Shown: positions 17,450 through 26,345, numbered from the stretch's first letter. The stretch is 64,000 nt of DNA from Candidatus Flexicrinis affinis (GCA_016716525.1 JADJWE010000001.1:1550001-1614000); one strand, 5' to 3'. Notes: generated from the sequence alone by a model not told the origin. Made by a program: numbers and translations.

Positions 17450-20400
17450 ATGCCCCTTACGCCCGATGAGTTCGTCGCTCACTGGAGCGACAGCACGCGC
17501 AACGAAATCCAAGGCTACCAGTCGCACTTTCTGCAACTCTGCCAGCTGGTCGGCTTCGACCCCAACGAGCCGCGCATCCTGACCAGCGACGCGCCCATCC
17601 TCTTCGAAGAGAACGTGCCCAAAGCCGACGGCGCCGTCGGCCGCGCCGACGTCTACCGCCCGCGCCATTTCGCGTGGGAGTACAAGGCCAAAGGCCGCAA
17701 TCTCGACCTCGCCTATTCGCAGCTCGTCAGCTACGCCCCCGGCCTCAACAACCCGCCGCTGCTAATCGTCTGCGACTTCGAGGAGTTCCGCATCTTCCCG
17801 CAGTGGCCGAATATCGACCACCAGCCGTGGGTATTCCGCAACACCGACCTGCGCCGGCAGGAGATCCGCGACCTCGTCTACGCCGCCATCGCCGATCCCG
17901 AGCGCCTGCAGCGGCAGCGCCTCGATGCCGCCGCCCAACGCGAGCGCGTCACCGAACAACTTGCCGGCCGCTTCGCCGACCTCGCCGTCGTCCTCCGTGA
18001 CGAAAAGGAAGGCGGCGACCCGTCAATCACGCCGATGCAGGTCGCCCGCTTTCTCACCAAGCTCATCTTCGCCATCTTCGCCGAAGACGTCGGCCTCCTG
18101 CCGCGCGTCGGCGATCAGCCCGTGTTGGAATACATCGTCGATACCGCCCGCTCCGACCCGGCCAGCTTCCACGACGCCGTCGCCGAGCTGTTCCAGGGCA
18201 TGGCTGGCCAGCGCAATCGCGTCTTCGCCCAGCCGATCGCCTACTTCAACGGCGGCCTCTTCGACGCCAACGCCGACGACGTCGTGATCGACCTCACGAC
18301 CAACGCCAACGCCCGCAACATCCTCTACGAGGTCAACCGCTCCGACTGGCGGTGGGTGAGTCCCAGCATCTTCGGCACTGTGTTCGAGCGTGCCCTCGAC
18401 CCCTCCAAGCGCGCCCAGCTCGGCGCCCACTACACGTCCGAGGACGACATCCGCCTCGTGATCGACCCCGTCCTCATGCAGCCGTTGCGCCGCAAGTGGG
18501 ACGCGATCATCGCTGAGACTGGCGCCCTCTGGCCCGAACTCGACAAATCCCCGCGCGAAGCCGACGCCGCGCGCCGGCAGCTGGCCGGCCTTTATGACGA
18601 CATGCTCGCCGCGCTGCGCGACACCACCGTGCTGGACCCCGCCTGCGGCAGCGGGAACTTCCTCTATATGAGCCTGCGCGCCATGAAAGACCTCGAGGAC
18701 AAGGTGCACGAGCACTTCAAGCCGCTCGGCCTGCCGCGCCGCGACACCGTCACCCCGCTGCAGCTCTACGGCATCGAGCTGAACACCTTCGCCGCCGAAC
18801 TGGCCCGCGTCGTGGTGTGGATCGGCTACCTGCAGTGGCGCTTCGCCCGCGACGGCTATCTCAAGCCGCAGCTTCCCGGCAGGCCGCCGGAGCCGGACGC
18901 GCTCCCGTCCCCCATCATCGCCGACGACGGCACCGAGCACATCGAGAACGCCGACGCCATCCTGCGCGCATACGATGGGCGGATTGTCGAACCCGAATGG
19001 CCTTCAACGACGGTGATTGTTGGCAATCCCCCGTTCTTAGGCGGCAACAAGATTCGCGGCGAACTTGGGGACTACGTCGACACGCTCTTCGATCTTTACG
19101 AGGGCCGTATTCCCGCCTTTGCGGATCTCGTCTGCTACTGGTTCGAGAAAGCGCGCTCGAGCATCGAGGCAGGCAGGACGCAGCGCGCCGGCTTGATCGC
19201 TACGAACTCAATTCGCGGCGGGGCGAATCGTGTGGTGTTGGAGCGTATCAAACAGTCCGGCGACATCTTCATGGCCTGGTCGGACAGGCCTTGGTTGCTT
19301 GATGGCGCATCAGTGCGCGTTTCTATCGTTGGATTTGGGTTTGGTGGGCACGAGCACAAGCTGCTGGACGACAGATTCGTAGGCGAGATTAACTCTGACC
19401 TGTCCGCAACAGTTGACGTACAGGCCTCAGCTCCACTGCCAGAAAACGCGGGCGTCGCATTCAGAGGTGTTCAGAAGGGCGGCCCATTTGATATTCCTGA
19501 AAACACTGCACGTGCGATGATCGAGAAGGTCAATGCATCAAAACGAAGTAACGCTGAGGTAGTCAGACCGTCCATCAACGGAAATGATGTTGCGAGTAGG
19601 TGGCAAAACCGCTGGATCATCAACTTCGGGGATATGTCGATTGACGAGGCTGAAGCATTCACAGCGCCGTTTGAGTACGCGAAGATACACGTGAAGCCGA
19701 CAAGGGACGGCAATCCCGTCCGCGCCGAGCGTGAAAACTGGTGGCGACCCCTTAGGAGTAGACCTGAAATGCGTCGAGCAATTGCTGGCATGGCCAGATT
19801 CTTGGCTACGCCGCATGTGTCGAAGCACCGCCTAATCGTATGGTTGGATGCCAACGCGGTGCCGGATCATCAGTTGATCGTTGTCGCACGTGACGACGAC
19901 TATGCCTTCGGCGTCCTGCAGTCCTATGTCCATGATTTGTGGTCTCTTCGCCTCGGTACCTCGCTTGGCCCAACGCCTCGGTATACACCTTCGACATCGT
20001 TCGAGACCTTCCCGTTCCCGTATCCGCCCGGCCACGAACCCGGCCGCCCCGAAGCCCTCTACGCCGATCGTGCGCTCAAGCTGGCAACCAACGGCACGCA
20101 TCACCCCGGCGAAGGCCCCGCCTCTGCGCAGGCCCGCGCCGTCCGTGCAATCGCCTCGCTGGCCGCCACGCTCCACCGCGAGCGCGACCTTTGGCTCAAT
20201 CCGCCGGACGTCGATGACCCGTCCGTGCTGCGCAAGCTCACGCTCACGAATCTTTACAACGCGCTGGCCGACCACCGCGCCGGCAAGCCGCTGTCGCGCG
20301 AGCTGTTCCCGTTCAACGGCGTCCAATTCGTCCCGCGCCTGCGCGAGCTGCACGACGAACTCGATGCCGCCGTGCTGGCCGCCTACGGTTGGACCGACCT

Positions 20401-20497
20401 CGCCGACGCCCTCCGCACCCCCGCCGGCGACGAGGAACTCCTCAGCCGCCTCCTGGCCGAAAACCTCCGCCGCGCATCGAATGAGGCAGAAAAGTAG
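17450..20497 (+). CDS. Type IIL restriction-modification enzyme (MmeI-like)
   Basis: Single-chain nuclease and adenine-N6 methyltransferase of 1015 residues. The PD-(D/E)xK nuclease site is visible as D67 and E77-x-K79 (RADVYR, WEYKAKG). A helical spacer follows, then methyltransferase motif I (DPACGSGNFL, about 397) and motif IV (NPPF, about 525). A target-recognition region covers roughly 620-840, followed by a C-terminal helical part. Such enzymes methylate one strand and cut about 20 bases away. Bases 19000-20000 are visibly less GC-rich than the rest, suggesting an exchanged recognition domain. Likely superinfection exclusion. Confidence 0.9.
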   Translation: MPLTPDEFVAHWSDSTRNEIQGYQSHFLQLCQLVGFDPNEPRILTSDAPILFEENVPKADGAVGRADVYRPRHFAWEYKAKGRNLDLAYSQLVSYAPGLNNPPLLIVCDFEEFRIFPQWPNIDHQPWVFRNTDLRRQEIRDLVYAAIADPERLQRQRLDAAAQRERVTEQLAGRFADLAVVLRDEKEGGDPSITPMQVARFLTKLIFAIFAEDVGLLPRVGDQPVLEYIVDTARSDPASFHDAVAELFQGMAGQRNRVFAQPIAYFNGGLFDANADDVVIDLTTNANARNILYEVNRSDWRWVSPSIFGTVFERALDPSKRAQLGAHYTSEDDIRLVIDPVLMQPLRRKWDAIIAETGALWPELDKSPREADAARRQLAGLYDDMLAALRDTTVLDPACGSGNFLYMSLRAMKDLEDKVHEHFKPLGLPRRDTVTPLQLYGIELNTFAAELARVVVWIGYLQWRFARDGYLKPQLPGRPPEPDALPSPIIADDGTEHIENADAILRAYDGRIVEPEWPSTTVIVGNPPFLGGNKIRGELGDYVDTLFDLYEGRIPAFADLVCYWFEKARSSIEAGRTQRAGLIATNSIRGGANRVVLERIKQSGDIFMAWSDRPWLLDGASVRVSIVGFGFGGHEHKLLDDRFVGEINSDLSATVDVQASAPLPENAGVAFRGVQKGGPFDIPENTARAMIEKVNASKRSNAEVVRPSINGNDVASRWQNRWIINFGDMSIDEAEAFTAPFEYAKIHVKPTRDGNPVRAERENWWRPLRSRPEMRRAIAGMARFLATPHVSKHRLIVWLDANAVPDHQLIVVARDDDYAFGVLQSYVHDLWSLRLGTSLGPTPRYTPSTSFETFPFPYPPGHEPGRPEALYADRALKLATNGTHHPGEGPASAQARAVRAIASLAATLHRERDLWLNPPDVDDPSVLRKLTLTNLYNALADHRAGKPLSRELFPFNGVQFVPRLRELHDELDAAVLAAYGWTDLADALRTPAGDEELLSRLLAENLRRASNEAEK

Positions 20498-20883
20498 AAT
20501 TGGCAATGGTGCGACTCATAGCGATCATAGCGGTTGTGGTCGCCCTGATCGGCAGCCTGGTCTTCGTCGCCCTGAGTGTGAACGCCGGGGGGCACGCTGA
20601 GCGCGATCTTGCGCTCCTGCAGACCTTGATTATGGCGCTCGACCCACCAGTCCCATGTGGCGTTCGCTTCGTGGTGCCACGCCACGCCATACGTGCGGAA
20701 AATGCGCGGGATCTCGTGAAGCGGTTCTGTGAACGTACCGTCCGCCGTGTTCGTCGCGCGTGCCACGTCGATGGCCCGCAGTTGTTCGCCCGATACCCAC
20801 TCCCATCCCTGCGCAAACTCCGCCTGGAAACACATGTTGGCGACGCCCTGATCGAGCTGCGTGACATGGCGAACACGTATCAC
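20383..20883 (-). CDS. Unknown late protein, 3' end antisense to the RM gene
   Basis: 166 residues beginning with a GTG that overlaps the previous TGA (GTGA, 20880-20883) and GGGAG upstream. The core (about 20-85) reads as a normal protein with FAQGWEWVSGEQLRAIDVA and WDWWVERHN. The last 38 codons run opposite the 3' end of the restriction gene and are Arg/Ser-rich, so the true stop may have been lost. Last gene of the leftward late operon. Function unknown. Confidence 0.5.
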   Translation of the reverse strand: MIRVRHVTQLDQGVANMCFQAEFAQGWEWVSGEQLRAIDVARATNTADGTFTEPLHEIPRIFRTYGVAWHHEANATWDWWVERHNQGLQERKIALSVPPGVHTQGDEDQAADQGDHNRYDRYESHHCQFYFSASFDARRRFSARRRLRSSSSPAGVRRASARSVQP

Positions 20884-21326
20884 CGCGCAATCTCCCACCC
20901 GCCGCACGGGTGATGCCCGTAGTGGTCGCCGTTGACATCGGCGTACCGTTCGGTGTTGGCGAACACGTACACGACGCTGTACGCTGCCCCGACCTTCACC
21001 AGCGCCCACCAGCGCGCGCCGTCCTTCAGCCCGTCATAGAACACCGTTTCGCCCCGTATCGCCGCCCGTTCCGACCAACCGCCGCGCTCGTACCCCACCC
21101 ACAGGCTTTCGCCTTCCAGCGCCCACAGCGCGGCCAGTTCGTCGGGCGTCACCGTCTCGCGCGCCGTATTCGTGATGCGTATCGCGCTCGCGCCGTCCAC
21201 GTCTCCGAGGCACGCAAACGGGCGCTCCGCCGCCGCATCCGCCACGTTCAGGCCGTAGTAGACCAGCACGACCAGCGCGATAAGTTCCGCGAGTAGGCGC
21301 AGGTACGACGGCGCGGGGTCGGTCAC
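20880..21326 (-). CDS. Small membrane-anchored late protein
   Basis: 148 residues. A membrane segment at about 10-27 (LLAELIALVVLVYYGLNV) precedes a soluble domain with WALEGESLWVGYERGGW and DVNGDHYGHH. Starts at GTG by GTGA overlap with the upstream fibre gene. Not recognised. Its place at the end of the tail genes would suit a lysis accessory, but this is only positional. Confidence 0.55.
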   Translation of the reverse strand: MTDPAPSYLRLLAELIALVVLVYYGLNVADAAAERPFACLGDVDGASAIRITNTARETVTPDELAALWALEGESLWVGYERGGWSERAAIRGETVFYDGLKDGARWWALVKVGAAYSVVYVFANTERYADVNGDHYGHHPCGGWEIAR

Positions 21327-22156
21327 GGTGCGAGTATCCAGATCGCCGTCATGCCCGGCGCATCAGGTGCCCACGCCGGTTGACTGGTGTGCGTCTGCTG
21401 ACAGCGATATACATTACCGTTCCGCGTCACAAACGACGCATTGGCGGGGTCGTTGAGGAAGCCGATATACTGCACACCCGCGCCCGACCATTCGCCAACC
21501 TGTGGCGCACTTTCGTCAATCCAGCCGGATTGAAACGTTCCCGGTTCCCAGACGTTCGGAATTTCCAGACCGTTGCGCCACGTCTTGTCGTTGTGCGTTA
21601 CCCGTGCGCCGGGGGGGAAAGCGTCGACGCTGCCGATAGGCTGTACCCATTCGGTGACTTCACCCGGCGCGCGATACCGCCTGAACAGCGTCCGCGCGGC
21701 CTTGTATTGCCCCGTATCGGCAGGAGGCCAATCAATCTGTGTCGTGTGAGACGTGATGACCTCGTAAAGCGCCCCCTGATATTCCAATACTTCAGGAGCG
21801 ATCACGTCGATGTCCGGCTCCCACTGCAAGCCCTTCCCGCCCGTCTTCGCCGGGTCGTTGGTGTCGATCAGGTCGCCCGTCTCCGCGTCGAGCAGATACC
21901 ACAAGCCGCTAACCCCGGCTAGCGCCGTGACCAGCGCACTCGCCACCGCCGGGGTCAACTGTGAACTAATCGCCGCGTGGGTCTGTGTCAGGCCGTAGTC
22001 GGTGCTCACCGGCGCGGCCTTGTCGAACATCAGCCGTTCGTTGGCGAACGTCTCCAGCCCGGCCACCACGAAGGCGTTGGCGCAGGCGTCCTTGCGGGCG
22101 TTATCAAACGCCGCTACGGGATAGATCAATGTCGCGCGTCGTGTCCAGTCGCTCAT
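21323..22156 (-). CDS. Tail fibre-type protein with CBM5/12-like repeats
   Basis: 277 residues. The C-terminal half contains three short modules with the aromatic spacing of carbohydrate-binding type 5/12 domains: LYEVITSHTTQIDWPP, KTWRNGLEIPNVWEPG and VYRCQQTHTSQPAWAP. The N-terminal half is helical and resembles a fibre shaft or attachment part. Probably binds surface sugars. Its ATG shares one base with the TGA of the LamG gene (TGATG). Confidence 0.65.
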   Translation of the reverse strand: MSDWTRRATLIYPVAAFDNARKDACANAFVVAGLETFANERLMFDKAAPVSTDYGLTQTHAAISSQLTPAVASALVTALAGVSGLWYLLDAETGDLIDTNDPAKTGGKGLQWEPDIDVIAPEVLEYQGALYEVITSHTTQIDWPPADTGQYKAARTLFRRYRAPGEVTEWVQPIGSVDAFPPGARVTHNDKTWRNGLEIPNVWEPGTFQSGWIDESAPQVGEWSGAGVQYIGFLNDPANASFVTRNGNVYRCQQTHTSQPAWAPDAPGMTAIWILAP

Positions 22157-22986
22157 CAATACACCGCCCATTTCGCGTTTAGGTACGCTTCAACTGCCGT
22201 AATGTCATCTGCGCTCATTGCGCTTGACGGCGTATAGACTAATACCTCAGCGATGTCTGCCGGGCTAAAAAACGCCCCATTATCCGCAGCAAACAACCGC
22301 GCCGCGAATGACGCGGTGTTGCTTGTACTGCCTGTCGACGGCGTGGCTGTTCCCACCTGTGTCCCGTTTTGGCGCAACACCGCCGAACCGCTGGCAAATG
22401 CTACCGCCGCTGTGAGAAGCACGGGTACACCGCCGTGATTGGTGCCGGAATACGCAACCGTCGCAGAATCGCCGTCTAACCGCCGCCCTCGCCAATCCCA
22501 TTTGTTCGCGGACAATCCGTCTTCGATGTAGTATCGCGCGCCGTTTGTAATGTGGTATCCAAATGCAAACGCCACCTTCTGGCCCGATGTCGAGTTGGCA
22601 TCTACGACTATGAACGTATAGGCATAGGCGACGTTTTGAAACAACGCCAGCCCGCTTCCTGTAAATGAGAGCGAGTCATCCGTGCCGTCTCCGCGCACCG
22701 TGTTTAACCCGTTCTGTACCGCCGTCTTCAGCAGCGGCTTATTTGCCGTCGTCTCCTGCGTCGCGTGGTTGCCGTTCCCGCTTTTGTCCGCCCACCGGCC
22801 AATCACGTCGTCATTCGCCGTCGCAGGCGTCGTGCCTGCGCTGTCCTGAAACAACGTCGTGCTGTCGCTGGCGTCTAACCACAACGCCAGCCCGCTGATG
22901 TCGGTCGGCACGAACGCCGCCCCGCCCCCGCCGCGCCTATGCAAAAGCAGCAGCTTCGCCGCCGTCGAGATGCCTCTGCGTGCCAT
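22156..22986 (-). CDS. LamG-like virion adhesin
   Basis: 276 residues. After a basic N-terminus comes a concanavalin-like jelly roll: LALWLDASDSTTL, VIGRWADKSGNGNHA (the usual ligand loop), then YTFIVVDA, and an ending AEVLVYTPSSAMSADD.TAVEAYLNAKW as in LamG-type phage adhesins. Probably a receptor- or glycan-binding fibre tip. Confidence 0.75.
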   Translation of the reverse strand: MARRGISTAAKLLLLHRRGGGGAAFVPTDISGLALWLDASDSTTLFQDSAGTTPATANDDVIGRWADKSGNGNHATQETTANKPLLKTAVQNGLNTVRGDGTDDSLSFTGSGLALFQNVAYAYTFIVVDANSTSGQKVAFAFGYHITNGARYYIEDGLSANKWDWRGRRLDGDSATVAYSGTNHGGVPVLLTAAVAFASGSAVLRQNGTQVGTATPSTGSTSNTASFAARLFAADNGAFFSPADIAEVLVYTPSSAMSADDITAVEAYLNAKWAVY

Positions 22987-23005
22987 GTCTGCCGCCCTTC
23001 CGTCC

Positions 23006-23416
23006 CTAGTGCGCCGCGATCAGGTCGAACTTCACCGTCACCGCGTCCACCTGCGCATTCCCGCCGCTGATCGTCAGCACCAGCAGTTGCCCGCCAAACA
23101 GCGCGTGCATGTACTGCCCGTCGATCGCCGCCCCGGTCTTGTCCGTCATCGGCAGCCCCAACCGCACCACGCGCGGCGCCCCGCTGTTGTCCCCGTCGAG
23201 GTCGACGTAATCTTCATCCGACTCCGAATCGGTCAGCAGCACGTTGATCGTCCCCGGCTGCGCGTCGTCCACCGTCACCACCACGCGCCCCGCTGCGTAC
23301 CCGCGCGTCACCGCGTACGTCACCGTCGCGCCCGCGCTCCCGTCGGACCCGGTGATGTCGATGCTGTGCTTCACCCCGGGATCGAGGCTCACTGTTAACC
23401 CGTTCAACGCTGCCAT
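23006..23416 (-). CDS. Putative virion protein, beta-rich
   Basis: 136 residues, rich in Gly, Val and Asp, predicted beta. LTDSESDEDYVDLDGDNSG is an acidic loop that could bind calcium. Sits between the LamG gene and the glycosidase gene in the fibre module. No family recognised. Confidence 0.55.
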   Translation of the reverse strand: MAALNGLTVSLDPGVKHSIDITGSDGSAGATVTYAVTRGYAAGRVVVTVDDAQPGTINVLLTDSESDEDYVDLDGDNSGAPRVVRLGLPMTDKTGAAIDGQYMHALFGGQLLVLTISGGNAQVDAVTVKFDLIAAH

Positions 23417-23428
23417 GTCCTACCCCTC

Positions 23429-24634
23429 CTAGAGTTTTGCGAGTGCTTCGTCGATCATCGCCTTGGCGCCTTCGAGCAGCGTCCGGGCGTCTTGCTCGGC
23501 AGACGACGGCGCGAGCTTCCACGCCCCGCCAATCGTCGCCATCTTTCCGACAATCCCGCCGGCCGTCTCTACCGTCTGCCACACGTACGTCCCGTCGTAT
23601 GCGCCGTCGTCCTGCAGCACGAACACCGACTCGCCGTGCGACACCCGCGTCAGCACCGGGGCGCCGAGGTTCGCGTCCTGCCGCACGTTGATCCGCTTCC
23701 CCGGATAGTCCAGCCGGTACCGGCCACGTGCCAGCCCGGGTCGCGTTTCCGTCCCGCCGTCGGCCCGCAGCGCCGTCAGCAGATTTTCGCGGATCGTCCC
23801 GTCGTGCCGTACCACGCCCACGCTCGTGTGCATCCCGTCGGCCCATGCGAACCACACCGCCGCCCGCGCCCACACCGCGGCCCGCGCCCCCACCGCTTGA
23901 GACAGACACTCGCGTGCATACGCCGCGAGCTGAGCATCGCTAGCCGAGTATTCGCCCGGCATGCCCCACTCGGTGATATACAGCGGCTGACTCGTCGCAC
24001 GATCCCACGCGGCAATCTGATCGCCGAACGACGGCGACGTGCCGTAACCCGCCGCTTGCGCCAGATACGGGTGAAATGCCACGCCGTCGGTCGCCGGACC
24101 GACCCCCGTAGCCTTGAAGTACGCCGGCCCGGCCACCGGCCCGCTCACGAACCCCGCCGTGATGACCTTCGCCGTGCTGTCCACGCCGCGAATCGCCCCG
24201 CGCGCCCGGCTGAACAGCGCCCCGTACGTGATCGGCGGCATGCCTACCGCCGCCTCGCTGGCCTGATCCGGTTCGTTCCAGATCTGGTAAGTCATGCCGC
24301 GGCCGCCGTACAGCTGCGCGATCCGCCGCGCCATCTCGACGTACCCGTTGATCAGCCGCGCCCAGTCCGCCAGGTTCATCCGGCCCCAGTCGAACCCCTG
24401 CGCCTCGCCCCAGGCCTCATGCGTCAGCGTCACGATCGGCTGCACGCGCGCCCGGGCAAGTGCATCGAGGTACGGCCCGTACACGCCGTGTGCCTCGCCG
24501 AGGTCGGTCGTCCCGGCCCCGAGGCTCACCCGGTACGAAAACCGCGCCCAGCCGATGCCGTTGTCGGCCAGCAGGCTCGCTGGCGGCCGTCCGTTCGGAA
24601 ACCGCGGATCTACGTTGACGCCGGCGACGGCCAT
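23429..24634 (-). CDS. Virion-associated clan GH-A glycosidase with SH3b domain
   Basis: 401 residues. A TIM-barrel glycosidase (GH39/GH5-like) spans about 1-290: the acid/base Glu121 is in IWNEPD and the nucleophile Glu222 in YITEWGMPG, both at strand ends as clan GH-A requires. An SH3b domain (about 305-365, KRINVRQDANLGAPVLTRVSHGESVFVL) and a helical tail follow. No signal peptide. Lying among fibre genes it is probably a tail depolymerase or lysin. Substrate unknown. The ATG overlaps the previous TGA (TGATG). Confidence 0.8.
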   Translation of the reverse strand: MAVAGVNVDPRFPNGRPPASLLADNGIGWARFSYRVSLGAGTTDLGEAHGVYGPYLDALARARVQPIVTLTHEAWGEAQGFDWGRMNLADWARLINGYVEMARRIAQLYGGRGMTYQIWNEPDQASEAAVGMPPITYGALFSRARGAIRGVDSTAKVITAGFVSGPVAGPAYFKATGVGPATDGVAFHPYLAQAAGYGTSPSFGDQIAAWDRATSQPLYITEWGMPGEYSASDAQLAAYARECLSQAVGARAAVWARAAVWFAWADGMHTSVGVVRHDGTIRENLLTALRADGGTETRPGLARGRYRLDYPGKRINVRQDANLGAPVLTRVSHGESVFVLQDDGAYDGTYVWQTVETAGGIVGKMATIGGAWKLAPSSAEQDARTLLEGAKAMIDEALAKL

Positions 24635-25128
24635 CACAACACCTCGGCGACCAGTTCGTCCGACTCGTTGTAGCGCACCACCACCCGCGAGCCATCACGG
24701 AATCGCGCTTCGCCCGGCAGGTTGGCAAACCACGCGATCAGCCCGCCGGCGTCTTCCGTCAGGTCGCCGCTCACCGACACAACGTCGCGCGGTTCCATCG
24801 TCCCCAGCCGGAAACCCGTCGCCCCGCTCGGCCGCACCACCAACACCAGAAACGCATCGGTGCGGATGTCCCGCGCCGCCACGTCCTCGACGACATCCCC
24901 ACCGGCATCGTCTTCTCCCCTCCCCAATGTGGAGAGGGGCTGGGGGTGAGGTTCCTGCAGGGCCGGGGGTGAGGGGTCTACCTGGGGAATTTCCCCACCG
25001 TCCAGAGCGTCCGCTTCCCCTCTCCCTGAGGGAGCGACGTGCGTCACTTGCGCCGTCAAGACAGAGGGGTCAGGGGTGAGGGTTTCTGAGGTGAGGGCTT
25101 CCTCGCTCTTCTTCTTTTTGTCCGCCAT
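24634..25128 (-). CDS. Late protein built around repeat inserts
   Basis: 164 residues. Lysine-rich start (MADKKKKSEE), then about 50 residues translated from the inverted-repeat family and one GEIPQ palindrome (HVAPSGRGE, GGEIPQVDPSP, PLSTLGRGE), then an unbroken C-terminal domain (about 80-164) with LVLVVRPSGATGFRLG and LIAWFANLPGEARFRDGS. The inserts are in frame throughout. Function unknown. Confidence 0.6.
   Translation of the reverse strand: MADKKKKSEEALTSETLTPDPSVLTAQVTHVAPSGRGEADALDGGEIPQVDPSPPALQEPHPQPLSTLGRGEDDAGGDVVEDVAARDIRTDAFLVLVVRPSGATGFRLGTMEPRDVVSVSGDLTEDAGGLIAWFANLPGEARFRDGSRVVVRYNESDELVAEVL
24914..25093. repeat. Inverted-repeat cluster inside a late gene
   Basis: Parts of at least three units: CCCCTCCCC-AATGT-GGAGAGGGG with tail, a lone tail (CCGGGGGTGAGGGG), and a unit split by about 40 bases (CCCCTCTCCCTGAGGGAG then AGAGGGGTCAGGGGTGAGGG). 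One GGGGAATTTCCCC palindrome lies between them. Confidence 0.8.
24983..24997. repeat. Palindrome TGGGGAA-T-TTCCCCA, copy 2
   Basis: Perfect 7-bp arms. Read on the minus strand in frame as GEIPQ inside the protein at 24634-25128. Confidence 0.85.
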
Positions 25129-25131
25129 CCC

Positions 25132-25749
25132 CTATCCCTCCGCGTCTTCGGGCGGCGCCGGCGTACTCGGCGGCTGCTCGTCCATCTTCGTCCGCACGTC
25201 GCGCATCACCGTCATCAAGAACTGGTAGAACGCGTCGTCATACCCCTGCGGGGTGCCCTTCGCCAGCTCGTAACGTCGTTCCGCCTCCCGTTCCAGCGCC
25301 GCCACCAGGTCGGTCGAAATCGCCCGCGCGGTATCCAGCATCGGCTTCAGCGCACTGTTCGGCGTCTGGTTGCGTGTAATCAACACCAGCAGGATGGCGA
25401 ACACCGCGACCGCGGCGTAGGTAAACAGGTCGCGCGTCTGAATCCAGGTCGTGAACTCGGTGTAGAGCGTCTGCGTGCTCGTCACGAAGAAGTTGACGAG
25501 CGCCGGCAGCGCGCTGTTGACGGCGTCGTCACCGCCTGCGTCCCCGGGCGGATCAACCGGCCCGCTCGGTTCCCCCGTCGCCTCCGGCAGCACCAACACC
25601 GCCGCTTGATTCCCCTCGCCCTGAGGGAGAGGGGCCGGGGGAGAGGGGTTCAGGGGCGCTTGCGCCGCCGTCACCGCCCCCGCCATCAGCACCAGCACCA
25701 GCAGAATCGGCAGCAGCGCCGCCCATCGGTTCAGCTTCACGTGAAACAT
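25132..25749 (-). CDS. Two-segment membrane protein, holin candidate
   Basis: 205 residues. A signal-like segment at about 10-28 (LLPILLVLVLMAGAVTAA), a linker with a translated repeat (PAPLPQGEGN), a second membrane segment at about 110-128 (YAAVAVFAILLVLI), then a charged coiled tail. GAAAGGAT precedes the ATG. Position between baseplate and glycosidase genes and the topology fit a lysis protein, but no holin family is recognised. Confidence 0.55.
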   Translation of the reverse strand: MFHVKLNRWAALLPILLVLVLMAGAVTAAQAPLNPSPPAPLPQGEGNQAAVLVLPEATGEPSGPVDPPGDAGGDDAVNSALPALVNFFVTSTQTLYTEFTTWIQTRDLFTYAAVAVFAILLVLITRNQTPNSALKPMLDTARAISTDLVAALEREAERRYELAKGTPQGYDDAFYQFLMTVMRDVRTKMDEQPPSTPAPPEDAEG

Positions 25750-26317
25750 GCGGATATCCTTTCTCGACCAACGACTTGAGTTCTTCCAATCCGGTGCGGA
25801 TCTGTTCGACCGACTGCAGCACGCTCGCGTTTTCCGCGTCCTGGCTGCGGTCCTTCGCCTTGCCCGCCTCGATCTCCAGCCGGATGACGTTGATGACGCC
25901 CAACACCGGCTCCACTTTGTCGATCAGCTCGCGCACGTCGCTGCGGATCTGCGCGTTTTCCTCTTTGTCTGCCGACATGGCCGTTCCCAGCCTCGCTACG
26001 TCCCGCCGCGTCCGCACGTGCTCCGATGACACGCGCCCACGCAGTTGTTTGATTTCGCCGGCCTGCTTGTTCGACCGGTTCGACAATTCGTCGATCCACT
26101 TCCCCGCCGCGTTGATGGCGTACTGCGAGCTCTTTCCGATGTCGCGGATGATCAGGTGCAGGTACCGCAGCCCGACGATCCCGCCCCCCAGCGCCACGAT
26201 CGCCACGCCCGCGTCCTGCGCCGCCTTGATCGCTCCCGCATCCTGCGCCGCGACCGGCGCCGGCGACACCATCAGCGCCAACAGCAGCAGCACCGCCGTC
26301 ATACCCGCCAACGACAT
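25553..26317 (-). CDS. Membrane protein with coiled coil, overlaps next gene
   Basis: 254 residues. A signal peptide or anchor at 1-24, a second hydrophobic segment at about 40-58, a long charged coiled coil to about 190, then a Gly/Ala-rich tail containing SPGPSPSGRGE from the repeat family. The last 197 bases overlap the next gene in another frame. The natural end was probably near VEKGYPHVS, just before that gene's ATG. RBS GAGGGG precedes the start chosen. May act with its neighbour in lysis or anchoring, unproven. Confidence 0.5.
   Translation of the reverse strand: MSLAGMTAVLLLLALMVSPAPVAAQDAGAIKAAQDAGVAIVALGGGIVGLRYLHLIIRDIGKSSQYAINAAGKWIDELSNRSNKQAGEIKQLRGRVSSEHVRTRRDVARLGTAMSADKEENAQIRSDVRELIDKVEPVLGVINVIRLEIEAGKAKDRSQDAENASVLQSVEQIRTGLEELKSLVEKGYPHVSREAEPMGGAAADSAGAGADGGGGDGGASAPEPLSPGPSPSGRGESSGGVGAAGGDGGTERAG
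25610..25650. repeat. Inverted-repeat copy in overlapping membrane-protein genes
   Basis: CCCCTCGCCC-TGA-GGGAGAGGGG with tail CCGGGGGAGAGGGG. Translated in two different frames, in both overlapping genes, without creating a stop in either. Confidence 0.8.
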
Positions 26318-26345
26318 CACCGCGCCCCTCGGATGGCCCCGCACA

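Noticed and set aside
20506..20913. Plus-strand frame with a hydrophobic N-terminus just after the RM gene
   Set aside because: Its remainder is Arg-rich and antisense to a minus-strand frame with GTGA coupling and normal composition. The hydrophobic start may be coincidence, though it is the least certain rejection here.
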